In this document: positions 12,215 through 25,277 of the stretch, piece after piece | How the letters are laid out: the number at the start of each line of letters is the position of its first letter | Position numbering within the stretch: the stretch's first letter is position 1 | Assembly (NCBI RefSeq): GCF_963678975.1 | Contig: NC_089274.1 | Coordinates: 30,195,053-30,259,052 of the forward strand | Direction of reading: 5' to 3' | DNA from: Dysidea avara | Taxonomy: Eukaryota > Porifera > Demospongiae > Dictyoceratida > Dysideidae | Length of the DNA stretch: 64,000 nt | Position numbers and translations under genes: made by a program | The notes under the pieces: model-generated | Told to the model about the DNA's origin: nothing | The model's database searches: none | What the model saw: the letters and a program-made list of their open reading frames with translations, nothing else

Positions 12215-12697
12215 ATGCACCCGTCTCCACCGCCTGGTTTACTGAAATTATTTTCGTAAAAGTGTGTGTGTGTACCTATCTACCTATGTTTGTCCGTACG
12301 CACCCACGTGAGCAAAATCGTTTAATAACGGTAAAAGCAGCTTTTACGTAAGAAGTAAAAGTGAAATGAAGTCTGTATTAAACTTTTGCACAGGTGAACT
12401 TTGCTCTGAGGTGGTTTCTTTTCGGCGGACTGAAATACGGGTGTGGTGACTTTCCTCAGACTACCTTCCCCTTGAGGTTTTCAGGCATTTAGCAACTGAA
12501 AAACAACGGTGCAGGCCTCGTACACTGCCAGGAATAGCCTATTGCTTCGAGTTGAAAGGGGGCGTATCCCTTACGTACGCGAACGAAAATGAAGAGTAGC
12601 TTTGAGGCTTTGTCGAGAGAATTTGTGGGAAAAAACACGTTAGTCACACTATAAAACAGTTTAGAAGATAGTTTTGTGCGTAATATGTTGGTAAAAG

Positions 12698-13531
12698 CAT
12701 AGATAATAGAGTAAAGGGATAGGAAACGCAAGCGATTTCCGGTTTGATTTCCGTTACGCGTGACTTGAAAGGACAAGACAGTTTTGTGAGAATTAGTGTT
12801 CTAAGCAGCGTAAATAGTAATCCAACAGACTACAGTAAGTATTTAGGCCTATGTGAGAGATTTTGGCAAGAGAATTCAGACCGTAGATTTTGTAACAAAG
12901 CGTATCGCATTAACCTTGATTGTTACACGCTGTGAGTGTCACACTTTCGCTCATCGTACCTACATGCCTCGTCCATACCGCTTCTTTTATAGCCGGTTCC
13001 ACTTTCGAATCTTGTGGTAAGCTAGGCGTGTCACCAACACAGTCTTTTAGCGTTGCGTTGTACTGCAAGGTGGTTAAAACTTTTGGTTAAAAATGGAAGA
13101 TACTTAGTCGTTTCTTCAAGCAACAGTTCCTGTGTTGCTCCGATATTTCCTCTGGTTCCCTCTGTTAAATGGTAAGGAATAGGTTAATCACAGTTAAAAG
13201 GATAGAATATATTTACGAAGAAAGTAAAGTGGTTTAAAGTAATTTTTGGGCCGTTTTTTTCACTTTCAATCTCCTTTAATTTTGCGTATAACTTCCTTGA
13301 GGGTCGGTACCACCCTATTTCCCTCGATTACTTACTTGAGTTCACTGTAGCGAAGTTTCACAGTCGTTGGTTACAAAATTCTGTCGTTACAACAATTTGT
13401 TTCTCTTTGATACAAGCGCAGCAAGCGTAACGAGTATGTTCGTGACGTACTACACGGAATTCCAATAGAAATGTACGTATTTTGTGACGTCACGTTATTG
13501 CGTTTCCTATCCCTTTACTCTATTATCTATG
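12698..13531. mobile_element. 834-bp CATAGAT-tip element, 7-bp TSD
   Basis: The ends are CATAGATAATAGAGTAAAGG (12698) and its reverse complement ending at 13531; the inverted repeat continues through GGATAGGAAACGCAA (about 34 bp). The direct repeat GTAAAAG flanks it (12691-12697 and 13532-13538); the match can be read as 9 bp (GGTAAAAGC). The same tip pattern and 7-bp duplication occur at 40045-40639 and 22492-32542. Interior G+C is higher than the surroundings and lacks a long open frame. Superfamily not assigned. Confidence 0.85.
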
Positions 13532-13799
13532 GTAAAAGCGGTTTATTTAACAAACGCTTCCTTAGCAGTGCATAGCAACGTAATTGAACGAATTACGAAT
13601 ATTTCATGAATTACGAATATTTCATGAATTACGAAATACGAGAAATAGCTAATTATATTATTGCACAACCCAAACTACCCTATTGTAAAGTAGTAATACA
13701 TAGTTGGTTAATTCATAGTAGTATATACTGTCTATAGTTATTCCAGATGAGTTAGCTAGCTGCATGGCGCCTGGTTTTTAGAAGTAGCACAACATCAAC

Positions 13800-16010
13800 T
13801 TGTTTATTTTTATTATTTTTATTTAATCAGGGAAAATAGCATCAGCCAAAAGGCTGTTTTTCAGCTATGCCCTGAGAACACATACAATATGAGTAACTTA
13901 CAGTACATACATACATACACAAAACGAAGTTACAACATGCAATACAATTTCTTAAATTCTGGCACAGTTTTAGCACCATAAAGTGTTGGTGGTAATCTGT
14001 TCCAGATGGCTGTGCCCCTGTAGGCCAATGACCGTTTGCCAAAATAGTTCGAACACTGGGAACATATAACCTGTGTACGTTTCTACCAGAGCGACCAGTG
14101 ACATCTACAGCAAGCGAAAAAACTCCATGTAAATAAGGAGGAGAAATCCTGTTGACAATCTTGAAAACTTGAAGAGCAGTATGAAAAGTACGCCTTTCAG
14201 TTAGAGACGATCGCAAATTAAAGTTATCAGAAGATGGTAGTGATGATGTAAATTTAGAATGAAGTCTCTCTAAATGACGAGTACCAGCAGAATTTGATGG
14301 TGACCACACAGTATCACAGTAATCTAAAATGGGTAGAATATAAGCTCGATACAATAACTGCAGAACATTAGAGGAAGCCGGCTTGACTTGATTTACAGCA
14401 AAAAGTTTCCTTCTAACTCTACTAAGAACATAATCCACATGAGCTTGCCAAGTAAGATGTTGATCCAAATATACGCCCAGATACTTGGTAGAAGAAACTT
14501 GCCTTAAAATATCACCATCCAGCATTACTGTAAGATTCAAACCTCTAGTTCTCTGATGAGAACCAATAAGCATACACAATGATTTAGATACACTCAACCT
14601 CAATCTGTTAACAACCAGCCAAGTAAAAATATTTTCTACTTCAGCCTGAAGAGTTTTTTCAACAACAGAAAGGTCACTATGGCTGAAGTGTGTCATCTGC
14701 ATGCATATTGATATCATAGCGCCTGGCAAATCATTAACATAAATAGAAAAAAAGCAAGGACCCCAGAATTGAACCTTGAGGAACTCCAACTTTGATAGGC
14801 CCACCAGATGACAAACAGCCTTGAAAAGTAACTTGCTGCATTCTATTATGTAGAAAACTCCTTAACCCTTTATTATCGAATGATCATGAGTGGGCACTAT
14901 CACTAAAGCCATAACAAGCCAACTTCTGCAATAAAATAGAATGGTCCACACAATCAAATGCTTTAGCCAGATCCAGAAAAATGGCACCAACATATTCACC
15001 GTGATCAATAGCACTAGAGAAAGAGTTAGAAACGTGCAAGAGAACATCATGTGTTGAATGTCCAAAACGAAAATCAGATTGTCTTTGTGAAAACAAATCA
15101 TGCTTGTTGAAATAAGCAATTATCTGATCAGAAACAACCCTTTCCAATATCTTAGAAAAGACTGGTAGCACAGAAATGGAGTGAAAGTTGGACAGCGAGG
15201 AACCAGTGTGAGATTTTGGAATTGGCATTAGATTTCCAGCAGTCTGGAAAGGTGGCTGACGCAATACTCCTGTTAATTAACTTGGCCAAAAGCATAGCCA
15301 TACAGACAGGGGAGGCCTTAACAAACTTTGTCGGAATGCCATCAACCCCAACCGCCTTATGACCATCCAGACGAGAGATACACTCGACTACTTCCTGAAC
15401 ATCAACCTCAGACAATTTCAAAGGTGACACATCAGTGTTTCTGTTAATATATGAGGTGACAGAGATATCAGAAAATGGTAAATCACTAACAGTTTTCTGA
15501 GCAACAGAGAGAAAATGCTGATTAATAAATTATCTTCACTGGTTACATCTAAATTAGTCAGGTATTGACTTTTTTGATGAGAAGACAAATGGTTAAAATG
15601 CTTCCAAAACTTTGAAGAGTTATGCTTAATATCTGACGCCAAATTAGATATATATTGTCGCTTCACTGAGCGAGTCATGGTAGTTACTTTATTGCGACAA
15701 CGTCTATAGCTAGACAAAACACTAGGATCGCCAGATTTTATTGCCTGACGATGCAACCAGTCCCTTTGTCGCCTTGCAGAAATTATCTCTCGAGAATGGT
15801 TCTAAGGAGCACTAGTGCGCTTCACTCTCAATCTACATAGTGGTACCAATGCATCTAGAAAGTATTTCAAAACAATAGTAAATGCTTCAGTACAAACATT
15901 AACATCATCAACATCAAAAACAACAGACCAGGAATCATCAAGTAAAATCTTATCAAGCAATTCATTGTCAAGTTTATGGTATTGCCTAAGAGAAATAATT
16001 TTATGATCAG
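13800..16010 (-). pseudogene. Degenerate jockey/CR1-like LINE, reverse transcriptase ORF2
   Basis: Read on the minus strand, five overlapping frames give successive parts of a non-LTR ORF2. First comes a linker to the RT; then RT blocks with SRLDGHKAVGVDGIPTKF, NFHSISVLPVFSKILERVVS, FRFGHSTHDVLL and LDLAKAFDCVDH (motif A); then the catalytic box, present only as HADDT (normally YADD or FADD) and interrupted by a frameshift near 14690; then the thumb and C-terminus with STKYLGVYLDQHLTW and ILDYCDTVWSPSNS. Several frameshifts and the altered catalytic tyrosine mean it is not functional. The 3' end is AT-rich (AAATAAAAATAATAAAAATA, 13803-13835). The 5' end stops near 16010, so ORF1 and most of the endonuclease are missing. 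Confidence 0.9.
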
Positions 16011-16020
16011 TAGGCATGAG

Positions 16021-16313
16021 GCTATTATGCTCCAAAAATTGAGCATTATGCTTTTGAGCAGTACTCAAAAAATCACCTATTATGCTTTTGAGAATTGTCC
16101 ATTATTCCCAAAATTATGCCACCATAATTGGCTAATAATGCCAGTTTATTGCTGTATCAGGCAATTTTCATTGATGTTTAAGCTTCAAATGGTCTTGAAT
16201 TCTTTAGCTGGTTGCTGTATTAGAGTATTTCATATCAATGTGACTGCTTTATTAGAGTAAATAATATGTTCTATTAGAGTTTCTGACTGTTCTATTAGAG
16301 TATCTCGATCTTT
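16021..16313. repeat. Short-motif repeat cluster (TATTATGC and TCTATTAGAGTAT units)
   Basis: 16021-16140 holds several (T)ATTATGC / ATAATTGGC units, also seen at 36625-36710. 16204-16313 holds four successive copies of the dispersed (T/G)TATTAGAGTAT motif, the last running into CTCGATCTTT. No coding content. Confidence 0.6.
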
Positions 16314-16320
16314 TTAACGG

Positions 16321-16392
16321 AATTGTGGGTGGGGTCTATTCTACGGAACGGAACGGAACGGAACGGAATGATAGACTAAACTTCGCAACGGG
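16321..16392 (+). repeat. Repeat X, left part (GGAAC runs)
   Basis: GGTGGGGTCTATTCTACGG followed by four GGAAC units. The same unit, uninterrupted, is on the minus strand at 36463-36590. Here its continuation resumes at 22423-22491 and again at 32543-32660, showing that FB1 and element D inserted into it. Confidence 0.7.
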
Positions 16393-17346
16393 CGAATTTT
16401 TTTTTGGGCACACTTTGGACTTAGAAAATTTTCACGAAATATTTTTTTCCGGATAATGTTGTGTACGTATCCTGGATACTGACATGTTGAAGCCGATTAG
16501 TAATAGCAGGGCCAACAACGTCGTGTTCTCCGCCAGGCTGGCAGCCGCTAGAAAAGAAGGGCGAGAAAATTGAGCCAGTTTAGAAGAACTCTTTCCTTCT
16601 GCCGTTTTTTCAGAAGGACTGTTCTTACCTTGTTTCTCGCACTGGCTGCCTTGCTGGCTGCCTCATCACTATGAACTGATTTGTCAGTGGGGTCTCGCAT
16701 TACCTGGCAGCACAGAGCTATTCACAGGTTGGTGAAACTGATTTATGTGAGTATGAAGCAGCTTGTGTTTTATTCTTGACACCACTGTGTGTGTGTGTCT
16801 CGTTTTTGTGCTATGTATTAAACTGTTTGTACCTCCTGCAAGGAAGAACAACTTAAGCCGATTGCATTGAGGTTAAACAATAAATCAAATGTGTGTGTGT
16901 GTGTGTGTGTGTGTCACTATAGGTGTTATGAATTCTCTCATGGAAGAACGGCTCTGTCGAATGTGTTGAGTTAAATTTTTTTTTTAAATCTGACATTAGA
17001 TAACTTGTTTGTTTTTATCTGTTGTACCAGTTATAACTGAACAAGGGATGGTCACTACCTATGTGTGGTTCTGTAAAACCATCTACGACTGTGCAGATGG
17101 TCCTACTGAGTATTGGAACTATAATATTATGTTGCTGAACGTCAGTTGTGGTTTTTGTCATCTTATTAGTATTACCAAATTCTACTTTCTCAGAAAGAAA
17201 TATGAAAAATTATTTGCTATTCTATTGTAGTAACAATTAAGTGACTGATATTTGTAGTGACATTAAGTCCCAATAGAAAATAACATTTCGCTACTTATAG
17301 AGATGTTCCTTGCCCTATAGAGATGCTACTGTTATATACGTTAATT

Positions 17347-17591
17347 CACCTATCAATGTATTACCCTACTATCCTGCCCTTGGGCATATGTGGGGATTTC
17401 AAACAGCTGAATGTCAAATGACCCATAAAAGGGCAAACCTATTGTGTCAAATCCTCACTTATCCACACAGAGATATGACAAGTTACAAGAAAAAGTATAC
17501 TTGTGTGCTTAATGAATGATTATCAAAATTAATGCCCTATAGTGCGGCAACAGTTTTGTGTCAATTCTCCCTGTAAATACATTGATAGGTG
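17347..17591. mobile_element. 245-bp MITE, CACCTATCAATGTATT tips
   Basis: CACCTATCAATGTATT at the left and its near-complement AATACATTGATAGGTG at the right. The tips resemble those of the MITE at 21747-22002 (CACCTATCAATGTCA) and the lengths are close, so both may be one family. No reliable target duplication seen. Confidence 0.5.
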
Positions 17592-17855
17592 TATTATAGA
17601 TATTTTAATTTCATCACCACTTTATTACGTATGTGGTAACGTGGTCATGATTTTGTGTGATGTTGTGTGTATTGGGTATGATGTTCTTATTTGTAGGTGG
17701 AAACTCAGATATTGCAAGCAACTGGCTAGGGAATTCAACGTCTACTGAGGTAACCTAACACACTACAGAATGCAAAGAAATGCTTATTGGATCGAAGTCA
17801 TCTCATCTTTATGCAATCACTGTGAGAATAAGGACTCATTGTTCCAACTAGTCTC

Positions 17856-18362
17856 CATGCCAGACGGTTTGTGTGGGGGTGGCAAATAAGCTTCTAGTCA
17901 CTGTTGCACACATTCTGTGACCACTGTGGAATGTTGGCAGAGCCAATCAGATTGCCTTGCGGGCTCTATAAAACAAACACCAATTATTCAAATTCTTACT
18001 GTAATAAAGGACTGAAGTTTAACAATGCCATAGGCTTAGGATATTTGTTCCCCTTGTACAGAGCTCTTATAATCATTGGATTTGTGAAGTAGTGGAATTG
18101 TCGAGGAAGACCTTCAGCAATGTTTCAAATACATCATGACATTACCAGTACAATTTTCGCCTCAGCTTGCTCAGACGTGACTGGCACGATTCATCCTTGC
18201 CATAAAATTTACCTCAGCTTGCTCAGACGTGACTGGCACAATTCATCCTTGCCACAAAACAATAGCGTGATGTAATCTAATTGCATGTCAGTTTATTCAT
18301 GGAAAGTGTACAACAGTGATCAGACTGTTTATTTCTCGCCCCCACACAAACTGTCTGGCATG
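17856..18362. mobile_element. 507-bp inverted-repeat element
   Basis: CATGCCAGACGGTTTGTGTG (17856) pairs with the complement ending GTCTGGCATG (18362); arms match over about 50 bp with a few changes. The 10-mer TGTGAGAATA occurs about 35 bp left of it (17821) and at the right edge (18361), which may point to a larger unit. Holds the 52-bp tandem duplication at 18160-18259. No coding content. Confidence 0.6.
18160..18259 (+). repeat. 52-bp tandem duplication
   Basis: The stretch starting CTCAGCTTGCTCAGACGTGA is repeated at 18161 and 18213, with a few substitutions between copies. Confidence 0.8.
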
Positions 18363-20769
18363 TGAGAATAGTTAGGTACCTATATACAAATGTTGTATTT
18401 TTGCTGCATATTCAAGTTTTTTGTTATTCAGACAAAATAATTGTTAAATCTGCAATAATGGGTAAATATGTGGGAGCTGATGAAAACAGAAAAGAAACTC
18501 ACTGTAGTTTCTAATAACTATGTTACATACTGTGCAGGAATTGTGATCCACAGATGTGATTACTGTTAACCATTTAATTGAGTGACTGACAGTCTACTTG
18601 CTGGCTAATGTATGTAGTACATAGTTCTACGTATATGACTCAACCATACAGTTAATGTACATCTTTTTTATAAAGGACAAAAATTACCAATCTTTAAGAG
18701 GTTTCATTGTAGACAAATTTGTAAATTCTCAGTGCTATCTCTTATACAGGTTATTGTACAGGAACATTTCTAATATTATTGGTAATTAGAACTGCTCCTG
18801 TAAAGTATGAGTCAAGCATATGTTGAATGACCTAGTGTATGTATGGTATAATTATGTACATATATATAAACTTATCTATTGGAACCACTATGTAACGAAC
18901 CACTACGTACGTATGTAACGAACAGTTTGAGACCAACTGATGAAATCTTACTGAGAGTTTGTCCTTTAAATTGTATTCTATAGGAACCACAGAAATTTTT
19001 CTTTATAGTGGAGGGTACTTTAAGAGAGGTTCTACAGTTAGATAATCCATCAATGCTTTTTAAATTCAGGAGTAAGAGTTACATGGTGCAAGTCAAGGTT
19101 GTTGACCAACAGGAAGAATTGTATGCAAAAGAAAATGAACAAGTGGCTACAGGTATCAAAACACACATATCCAATGATTGATAAGTGGGTGTGGTTCCAT
19201 GGTAGTCTACAGGCTCCCATAAGCAGGCATAGCACTTTTCTTGATGCCATGCAGACTTGTTGCATACAACAACACAAACCCAATAAGTGGGCATAATACC
19301 ATAGAGGATGTGGGTGTGGCTCCATATATCACTTAAGACACCAAAAACATTCTCAAATGGTGCATGAGTACGGCTCCACATTAAGTCCCTTGAAATGCAA
19401 CCCAAATGACCTGACACTAACACACTAATAGACCTTCAGTGCTGGACACTGTAAAGTGTTAATAACAATAGCACTTCAAGTTCATACATGCATAAAGAAG
19501 GACAGTAGATGTACTCTATAAAATTGACAAGGATGCATTGATGTTTATTGCGGAAATTTCGAATGACATGTGCTCTTATATTATAGCACCTGAGAACTGA
19601 TACCAGTAGTATATGGGAGTAAACTTCACAACTTCATTTTTTATCCCCTTAATTCTTTAGGCTATCATTAGTTGTACAAGAGATGATATGGTGACACAAT
19701 TAGTACACACATAAAGCATCCACTATAGCTGTCACAACAATGGATTAAATATATCACACCTAATACTGTAGAAGTGAATACTTGATTATCTGACCTTCGA
19801 CTATCACTTACTTACAGTAGATGTGTCTGTTCTATTAGAGTATTTCGTCTAAGGCGTTCATTCCATTAGAGTAACTCTGTATAAAAATAGGATTTGATTA
19901 TCTGAACATGTCTTGGTACCTAGGGGTCAGGAAGCACTGTACAAGTAATTTCTTTACAGCTGTCAGCCATGCAGGCATTATTTAGACAGTAAAGGACAAT
20001 AAGTTTTCAAGCACAACTACCTTATAAATCATGGAGTAATAAAAGTACTTCTGCAAATTTACCATTGGATAAAATAGCAAATAACTTGCACTAAATCTAC
20101 TACACTAACACTAATGTAGCCTTCAGGTGTGAGGATACAGCTAGCATATTGAGGTGAGCATACACTCTATGTACAGCAAAATACAATTGGCTACACTCCA
20201 GCAAAAAGAATATACCATTTTCTTAAAGAGGGTGATATCAATAACATGTAGCCATCAACAAAAATTAGTTGTGTAAAGGTGCTTTACAATACACACACTG
20301 GTGCTATTGTAATATACACCTAAATGCAAAACTTCAATCATGTCTTCTTGTTGCTGTTACCCTTGAATGCTCACAGTCAAATTGTTCATCATTAAACATA
20401 GATCAGTCATCTCACAAGATCACCATAGTGCGGACTCATTGTTCCACACCTCATTTAGACGAGAAGTAAATCATACACAATAACAATGTGAATCCACCTA
20501 CAAATTAAGAACATTACACTCAATCATAGACCATCACACAAAATCATCACCACATAATAAAGTAGTGAATCATTACCTAATATAATATACCTATAATGTA
20601 CATAAAAACAGCAACATTTCTGTAGTACAAGGAACATCTGAGTGGCAAATTAGGGAAAAATATTACTTTATATTGTGAATTGTGATGCAATTCAGTCTTA
20701 AACTTGAAGTCACTTGATATTACAACAATAAAATAACAAACACATAATTATCATGCTTTTGTATGTCTT

Positions 20770-21215
20770 CCTTTAATACTTAATAAGGTAAAGACAGATG
20801 GCTGATCAATTCAAATCACATTTTTTAATTTTTATAGTAATCTCACTTAAAATTGTCAACCATTACAACATGTTTCGGTAGTGCATTCCAATGTTCAATT
20901 ATTATTTTTTAGAAAATAATTATTTCTTCACAAATTTTCATGCACTGCATGCTTGTACAATTGAATGTCAATGGGAAATGGTGGATCTGGTAAGCTGTAA
21001 GGATTGGTGCATGCATGTTACCATTCAATTTTTGATATGTGCATGGCTCTCTAAATTTTCTGTATACTAAGGTGGGTGGTTGTAATCTTTCATAACGATG
21101 AAAGTCACTAACTAGTTTTGAAGCTCTGTGTTTAAGTGATTCAACTCTGTTAATGTCACCCTAATAATGAGGCCCATAGATTACAGCAGCATAGTCGTAG
21201 AACTGAAAGTTATCT
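20770..21215 (-). pseudogene. LINE ORF2 C-terminal fragment
   Basis: On the minus strand the frame reads YDYAAVIYGPHY, stop, GDINRVESLKHRASKLV, then LQPPTLVYRKFREP, and further on EHWNALPKHVVMVDNFK. This is the order expected in the thumb and C-terminal region of jockey/CR1-type proteins (LEYA.VIWGP, I.R.E..Q.RA.K, WN.LP). In-frame stops and frameshifts show decay. It sits inside FB1. Confidence 0.65.
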
Positions 21216-21746
21216 CCAATACAACAAATATCATAGCGTCCAAGGACCAAAACATCTCTTTATTAAACCCATCAAAAGCACAACTGCTTGTTCACACATA
21301 TATAATACTCCTGTAAAACTATCCACGACAGCGATCAACCAAGAGATCAACACTGTGATGTTAATTTCTACTGACTTAAAAGAGGCAATCAAGTGGCTTG
21401 TATTAGCAAAACAGTAAATTAAGCTTTGTCCCCTTTTCCTGAGATGAAATCAAGGTTGATCAAATATCTTGATCACAGTCACAGATGGTTTTACAGGACC
21501 ATACATAGGTAGTGAGACTAGTGACCATCCCTTGTTCAGTTATAACTGGTAAAGCAGATAAGTTAACAAATGTCAGAATTTTTTAAAATTTAAACTCAAC
21601 ACATTCGGCAGAGCCGTTCTTCCATGAGAGAATTCGTAACACCTATAGTGACACACAAGCACACGCACGCACAGATTTGATTTATTGTTTAAACTCAATG
21701 CAATCGGCTTAAGCTGTTCTTCCTTGCAGGAGGTACAAACAGTTAT

Positions 21747-22002
21747 GCACCTATCAATGTCAAGCCCCACCTACCCCAGGTCGGGCAGAGGTGGGGATTT
21801 GCAAATGCGAGAATGCAAAATCCCCAACCCTGGGGACAACTTAGAGTTACGAATCCCCTACTAATTATCCCGGGAATCACAACAGTATGGAAAAGTACGG
21901 ATATTCGTGTTGCAAATGCCCCTACCCTGGGGACGAGCTTGGGTGACAAATCCCCACCTGCTTCCCGACCTGGGGTAGGTGGGGCGTGACATTGATAGGT
22001 AC
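21747..22002. mobile_element. 256-bp GC-rich MITE in the FB1 right arm
   Basis: The tips are GCACCTATCAATGTCA and TGACATTGATAGGTA; inside them CCCCACCTACCCCAGGTCGG pairs with its complement. The left arm of FB1 gives the empty site (16820-16835), where AAACTGTTTGTACC continues without the insert. Much richer in G+C than its surroundings. Confidence 0.8.
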
Positions 22003-23272
22003 ATTACATAGCACAAAAACGAGACACACACACACACATAGTGGTGTCACAAGAATAAAACACAAGCTGCTTCACACTCACATAATCAGTTTCACCAATA
22101 CCTGTGAATAGCTCTGTGCTGCCAGATAATGCGAGACGCCACTGACAAATCAGTTCATAATGATGAGGCAGCCAGCAAGGCAGCCAGTGAGAGAAACAAG
22201 GTAGAACAGTCCTTCTGAAAAAATGGCAGGAGAAACTAAGAGTTCTTCAATTTTTTCGCCCTTCTTTTCTAGCGGCTGCCAGCCTGGCTGAGAGCACGAC
22301 GTTGTTGGCACTACTAACTAGTCTTGAACATGTCAGTATCCAGGATACGTACACAACATTATCCGGAAAAAATATTTCGTGAAAATTTTCTAAGTCCAAA
22401 GTGTGCCCAAAAAAAAAATTCGCACGGAAAGGAATACTTTTTCAAATTGAAGCTTGCAGCTTACCATTGCTGTACAAGTTATCGGTGGCACCATAGATAC
22501 AGTATACCAACAGGGATTGGAAACGGAAGTAACTCACGTGATATCTCTGTACAAACTCTCAATATGACGTAACAGACGTGAAATACCATCCGTGACTCGA
22601 GCGCGAGTGACCGTCACCATAGATACCAGTGCAGCGCGAATTCGTTAGAAGCCACTTTTGTGCACGTTGTAGAAGAATTACAGCCTAAGCGTTGCGACAA
22701 TTGGACTAATTACTGTTCTACTCGAGGGCGAAATTACCTGCGCGTGTTCTAGTACACGAGTGATTTGAAACAATCATTGACGCTCACTTCTGTGGTAAGC
22801 TTAATGTAACCCAGCAGTGCTTCTAGCAGTTGTGTTATTTTGCAAGCCTACCAGTAAGAGCAGCTAGAAAAGTGTTATGTTTTCTGGTGTTTATGTTCTA
22901 TACCATATGCGTATTTTATACCATACGTGTATGGTACATACCATATGCGTATACGCGTACGGTACAACCATACGGGTATGGTACGGAAAATCATACCATC
23001 TGAGTATACAGTAGCTAACCTGGTATGCGTATAATATCAAGCAGAGGGTTTTTGCACTGCCATACCTATTGACTACCCCGGATGGCACTCTGCTTTCTTT
23101 TATTTTAGGGGAAGAGGGAGGGGAGAGACGCTAGTCTCGCTTAGCGGTTTCTGTTCAGTGAAGATCGAGATACTCTAATAGAGCAATCATATTTAGCTAT
23201 TCTATTCTCTAGAGCTGAGATGTATTTAGCTTTACTGCGATTAAGATATAATTTGCTTTACTGCATGATGCA

Positions 23273-23580
23273 AATTAACCACCTTGTTGATATCCCAGCA
23301 AATCCATTTCTGACACCCATATCCACTCATAGTACCAGAGGTCATAATATGAGATTTATGCAACCAATGACACAGATTGATTCTTATATGTACTCCTTTT
23401 TCCCTTCGGCAATCAAAATCTGGAATGATCTACCCCAAAATGTGATTGATTCCAATGATATTGATCAGTTCAAACAAAAACTAGCTATTATTTAATTTGT
23501 ATACTTGCATGTATGTATGTTGTGACCTGTGCACTATACTCTAGTAGAGGTCTGCACAGTATTACCAATAATAATAATAA
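23273..23580 (+). pseudogene. 5'-truncated LINE, ORF2 C-terminus, private to element B
   Basis: The open frame ends in the conserved LINE tail: HSTRGHNMRFMQP, then YSFFPSAIKIWNDLP and DQFKQKL, stop at about 23495. It is followed by a 3' segment ending in (AAT)n just before 23581. At the matching site in element A (about 11412-11440) this piece is absent and TGATGCAAACCTATTT runs through. It is a short 5'-truncated insertion, typical of LINE target-primed insertion. The frame is intact over its whole remaining length, so it may be fairly recent. Confidence 0.8.
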
Positions 23581-25277
23581 ACCTATTTAAAATAAAGCAT
23601 TCCTTAAAATAAAAGAATATTGATGGCATGATATATTGCATGACTATATATAAGTGATGAAACTGACATCTTGATTTAGGACAATATATGATAAAAACAA
23701 TCATGAATTCATCACACTGTTGGCAGATCCAGTCTTGGATTGTGTTAAGTCCTGCTGATCTGGTAAGATCTGATGGAATTCTACATAGTCAAAATTAATA
23801 AAGGTCAATCGTCTGGGTTGGAAACTTTACGAAAAACATGATAACACCTAGCTACATACAGTATGTGTAAATGCTATTGATTTGAAAATACACAAGCTAG
23901 TATACTGTATGTTCTTTAGAATAGTTGAGTTAAAATGACCGGATTTGTGAAAAGGTACCTTTTCTACACATATTACATACCAGCAAACAAAATGGTGTAA
24001 CACTTGACTCCTTACACTGATAAACGTGCTCTTAGTATCAAAATGCTGGTAGATACTAGTAGCTACTGTACACTCATGGATAATTGCAGGCAATTATAAG
24101 GTATATGTTCAAAAACTTATGAAACCCCGAAGTTCAAAATATGCATGGGTAAAATTTTGTGTGTGAAAAAGGTACATTTTTGCAAATATGGTCACAAATT
24201 ATCTAGTTGTTGCATAGCAACTGCACACACTGACAACATATGGTAAATTTTAATTTTTGTTTCTTCCACACAGTACATTGTGGCTGCAATTGCTACACAT
24301 ATATTGCTTCCTATCAGATTTGTGGTCCATTGTTTAATTGATACAATGAAAATTCAAAAACTAGGCCATTATTACATAATGCTGTGCCTCCTTTATATCT
24401 GTAATAGAGTTAATGATGTAATGTAATTATGCATATAGCTATACCTGTAAGTTATTATTGTGTTCTTTCAGTTATTGATTAATAATATTATAATTATTTA
24501 TACAGTGGCCTGTTTTGCCTATAAACGGTCTGCCCAAGAGCCTACACTTCCCTACAATTAGAACAATACCCACACACATGTGTTTACAAATACACCTAAA
24601 GATAGTCAAAGATTAGTACAATAATTAAAAGCTATAGAGCGATATTACCCAAAAACTCTACTAGGGGCTTCTCTATACTTGTATATATATGAACTTTGTA
24701 AAAATGTGTTAGGGTTTAAAGGTGCCCAATTATCCTTTCAACATAAAACAAGAGCAGTATACTCCTTGCCGTACTCAGAAACTGAAATTTGAAGTTTGAT
24801 CTTCTAAAGCATTATTTAGGACAAAAGACATTGATTTCTGTGAGGCTGTAGAATTGTGCCAGCATATTGATATTCACGAATTTTCAATGAATATAACAGG
24901 AATGCATAGTGATATAAACACTAAGCCAGTAGAGGTATAGCATTGTAGCTAAATATAAACAAACGATTTTGATATAATTATCCATATAAATACGCATTAA
25001 AATACTGCATTCTGATTGGTTAAAACATAGCAACCATATTAAATAATTTGCATCCATTGGCAATTTTTTCAGGCATATATATGTATATTATTTCATAAAA
25101 TATTTTATTTCATTGTTGCTACATATAATCTTGTTTACCTTTAATTTGTTAGTACACTTCCACTTAAAAATGGATATTTATGCCTGGTGCATGGTGCTAA
25201 AGGATGTTGAGCAGACAATTTCAATCAGATGAGCTCAAGAAGTACAATGTAATGATTGCTCAAACAGAGGAAGACCT

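Larger units (their letters stand above)
16393..22422. mobile_element. FB1, 6-kb element with about 700-bp inverted arms
   Basis: The left arm at about 16393-17095 is the inverted copy of about 21470-22422. Outermost bases are CGAATTTTTTTTTGGGCACA and its complement. Within the arms many blocks pair, for example ATATTTTTTCCGGATAATGT and GCAAGGAAGAACA. The right arm carries a 256-bp MITE (21747-22002) that the left arm lacks. The interior has no transposase and holds MITEs and a LINE fragment. The flanks are the two halves of repeat X; the overlap suggests a decayed target duplication of about 9 bp. Long inverted arms with that duplication length would fit Mutator-like elements, but this is inference. 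Confidence 0.8.

Noticed and set aside
14862-15119. 85-codon minus-strand frame rich in Leu/Ile
   Set aside because: It is an out-of-frame reading of the LINE reverse transcriptase region.
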